In this document: positions 5,154 through 5,919 of the stretch, one piece after another
Position numbering within the stretch: position 1 is the stretch's first letter
Layout: each line of letters starts with the position of its first letter
NCBI GenBank assembly: GCA_021804195.1
Contig: JAJZKJ010000160.1
Coordinates: 1-5,919, forward strand
Source: Acidobacteriota bacterium
Lineage (GTDB): Bacteria > Planctomycetota > Phycisphaerae > WQYP01 > JAJZKJ01
Direction: 5' to 3'
DNA length: 5,919 nt
Translations under genes and position numbers: made by a program
Notes under the pieces: generated by a model
The model's database searches: none
What the model saw: the letters and a program-made list of their open reading frames with translations, nothing else
What the model was told of the DNA's origin: nothing

Positions 5154-5876
5154 ATGCAAGAGGAATTGGATGGCAAGCAAAGCGTAGGCGAATTCGCGGC
5201 CCACCGGCCGGGCGCGGTGGCCGTTCTACGGGACATCGGCATTGATGCCTGCTGCGGCGGCTCGGAGCAACTGGAACAGGCGTGCCGGCACGCTGGCATC
5301 AGCCTGGAAGAACTGGCCCAGAGGCTGGCTTTGCAACCGGCTCAGCCCGCGGCGCGTGACTGGACTCATGCTTCGGCCGGCGAGCTGATTACCCATATCG
5401 TGGTGGCGCATCACGCCTATGTGCGCATCCACGCTCCCGGCCTTGTTCGCCTGGCCGCGGCGGTGCGCTGGGCGCATGTGGACCGACATCCGGAACTGGT
5501 GGAGATGGAACAAAGCGTGATTCGCTTGCATGATGAGCTCATGGCGCACATGAACAAGGAAGAAAACGTGCTCTTTCCCTATATTGAACAGCTCGAACCG
5601 GCGGCCGCCGGACGAGGTTACTGGCAGCCGCCGCCGTTTGGCAGCGTGCGCCATCCCATCGCGGTCATGCTGCGCGAACATGCCGCGGCCGGAGATGAAT
5701 TGACGGAACTGCGCCGGCTCAGCACGGACTATCGCCTGCCCGAGGACGCCTGCGCTTCTTATCGCGGCTTATTCCAGGATCTGGTGGCGTTTGAGCACGA
5801 TCTGACTGAACACATTCATCTGGAAAATAATATTTTGTTTCCCCGGGCGGAGCGGCTCGAAGCCCAATTGAACTGA
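5154..5876 (+). CDS. RIC-type di-iron protein, iron-sulfur cluster repair (ScdA/YtfE/DnrN family)
   Basis: A 240-residue cytoplasmic protein of the Repair of Iron Centers family, which restores Fe-S clusters damaged by nitric oxide or peroxide and can act on NO itself. The N-terminal ScdA_N (DUF542) domain covers about residues 8-60 and carries the signature IDACCGG (30-36), with Cys33 and Cys34. The C-terminal hemerythrin-like four-helix domain covers about 75-235. Candidate di-iron ligands are His81 in HIVVAHHAY, His132 and Glu136 in HMNKEENVLFP, His167 or His176 in HPIAVMLREHAAAGDE, and His220 and Glu224 in HIHLENNILFP. Length and motif order match E. coli YtfE, with a slightly longer linker (about 148-165, Gly/Pro-rich). 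It is transcribed divergently from the ferredoxin operon and sits behind operator site 2, so it is probably activated by a CRP/FNR regulator. The family call is firm; the ligand list is by alignment from memory. Confidence 0.94.
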   Translation: MQEELDGKQSVGEFAAHRPGAVAVLRDIGIDACCGGSEQLEQACRHAGISLEELAQRLALQPAQPAARDWTHASAGELITHIVVAHHAYVRIHAPGLVRLAAAVRWAHVDRHPELVEMEQSVIRLHDELMAHMNKEENVLFPYIEQLEPAAAGRGYWQPPPFGSVRHPIAVMLREHAAAGDELTELRRLSTDYRLPEDACASYRGLFQDLVAFEHDLTEHIHLENNILFPRAERLEAQLN

Positions 5877-5888
5877 ACGGATTCCGGC

Positions 5889-5919
5889 TTACATAGCCAT
5901 CGTTCCGGCGATCACCATG
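5889..5919 (-). CDS. Possible 3' end of a gene entering from the right
   Basis: On the minus strand the frame ending in TAA (5891-5889) is open to the window edge and reads MVIAGTMAM, a hydrophobic tail that could end a membrane protein. It would be convergent with the RIC gene, 12 bases apart. Nine residues cannot establish coding, so this is only a pointer. The remaining bases, 5877-5888, show nothing recognisable, and no clear terminator follows the RIC gene. Confidence 0.2.
   Translation of the reverse strand, partial: MVIAGTMAM

Noticed and set aside
1..5919. Mobile elements, CRISPR arrays, tRNA or rRNA genes.
   Set aside because: No transposase, regularly spaced repeats, cloverleaf or rRNA-like sequence was recognised on either strand by eye.

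Overview
This is a GC-rich bacterial window with tightly packed genes. It appears to join the end of one operon to a compact nitric-oxide/nitrosative-stress and iron-sulfur gene cluster. The style suggests a soil or sediment bacterium of the Acidobacteriota or a neighbouring phylum (Verrucomicrobiota, Planctomycetota). The grounds are a large FG-GAP/ASPIC (CRTAC1-type) lipoprotein behind a likely cytochrome-type gene, and a 7Fe ferredoxin, DUF59 and DUF2249 set like those seen in such genomes. This placement is inference from gene content; the window holds no rRNA or other marker gene.

Layout. Positions 1-375 (+) hold the 3' end of a gene entering from the left, probably the C-terminal beta-rich domain of a secreted multiheme-cytochrome-type protein. 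It overlaps by ATGA the start of a 578-residue exported lipoprotein with seven calcium-binding FG-GAP/VCBS motifs and a C-terminal ASPIC/UnbV domain (372-2108). After a 105-base gap comes a CRP/FNR-superfamily regulator (2214-2924). It runs convergently into a minus-strand four-gene operon, which reads in transcription order: 7Fe ferredoxin (4994-4716), DUF59/MIP18-family Fe-S protein (4719-4357), DUF2249 protein (4307-4062) and a 12-TM NnrS-like membrane protein (4061-2934). Two of the three junctions in this operon are coupled by overlap or direct abutment. Divergent from it is a RIC/ScdA/YtfE-type di-iron protein (5154-5876, +). The last bases may hold the 3' end of another minus-strand gene.

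How it fits together. RIC proteins, NnrS proteins and CRP/FNR regulators of the DNR/NnrR kind are established parts of the bacterial response to nitric oxide. DUF59 proteins and 7Fe ferredoxins belong to Fe-S cluster assembly and electron supply. The shared divergent promoter region (4995-5153) carries two near-identical 18-bp palindromes of the form TATGAC-N4-ATCATA, which have CRP/FNR spacing but neither the CRP nor the FNR bases. The RIC-proximal palindrome lies at the class II activation position (-41.5) relative to a candidate -10 element. The simplest model, which is inference, is that the regulator at 2214-2924 senses NO or a related signal and switches on both arms, which then protect or repair Fe-S proteins. 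No mobile element, CRISPR array, tRNA or rRNA was seen, and no gene-free stretch exceeds 300 bases.
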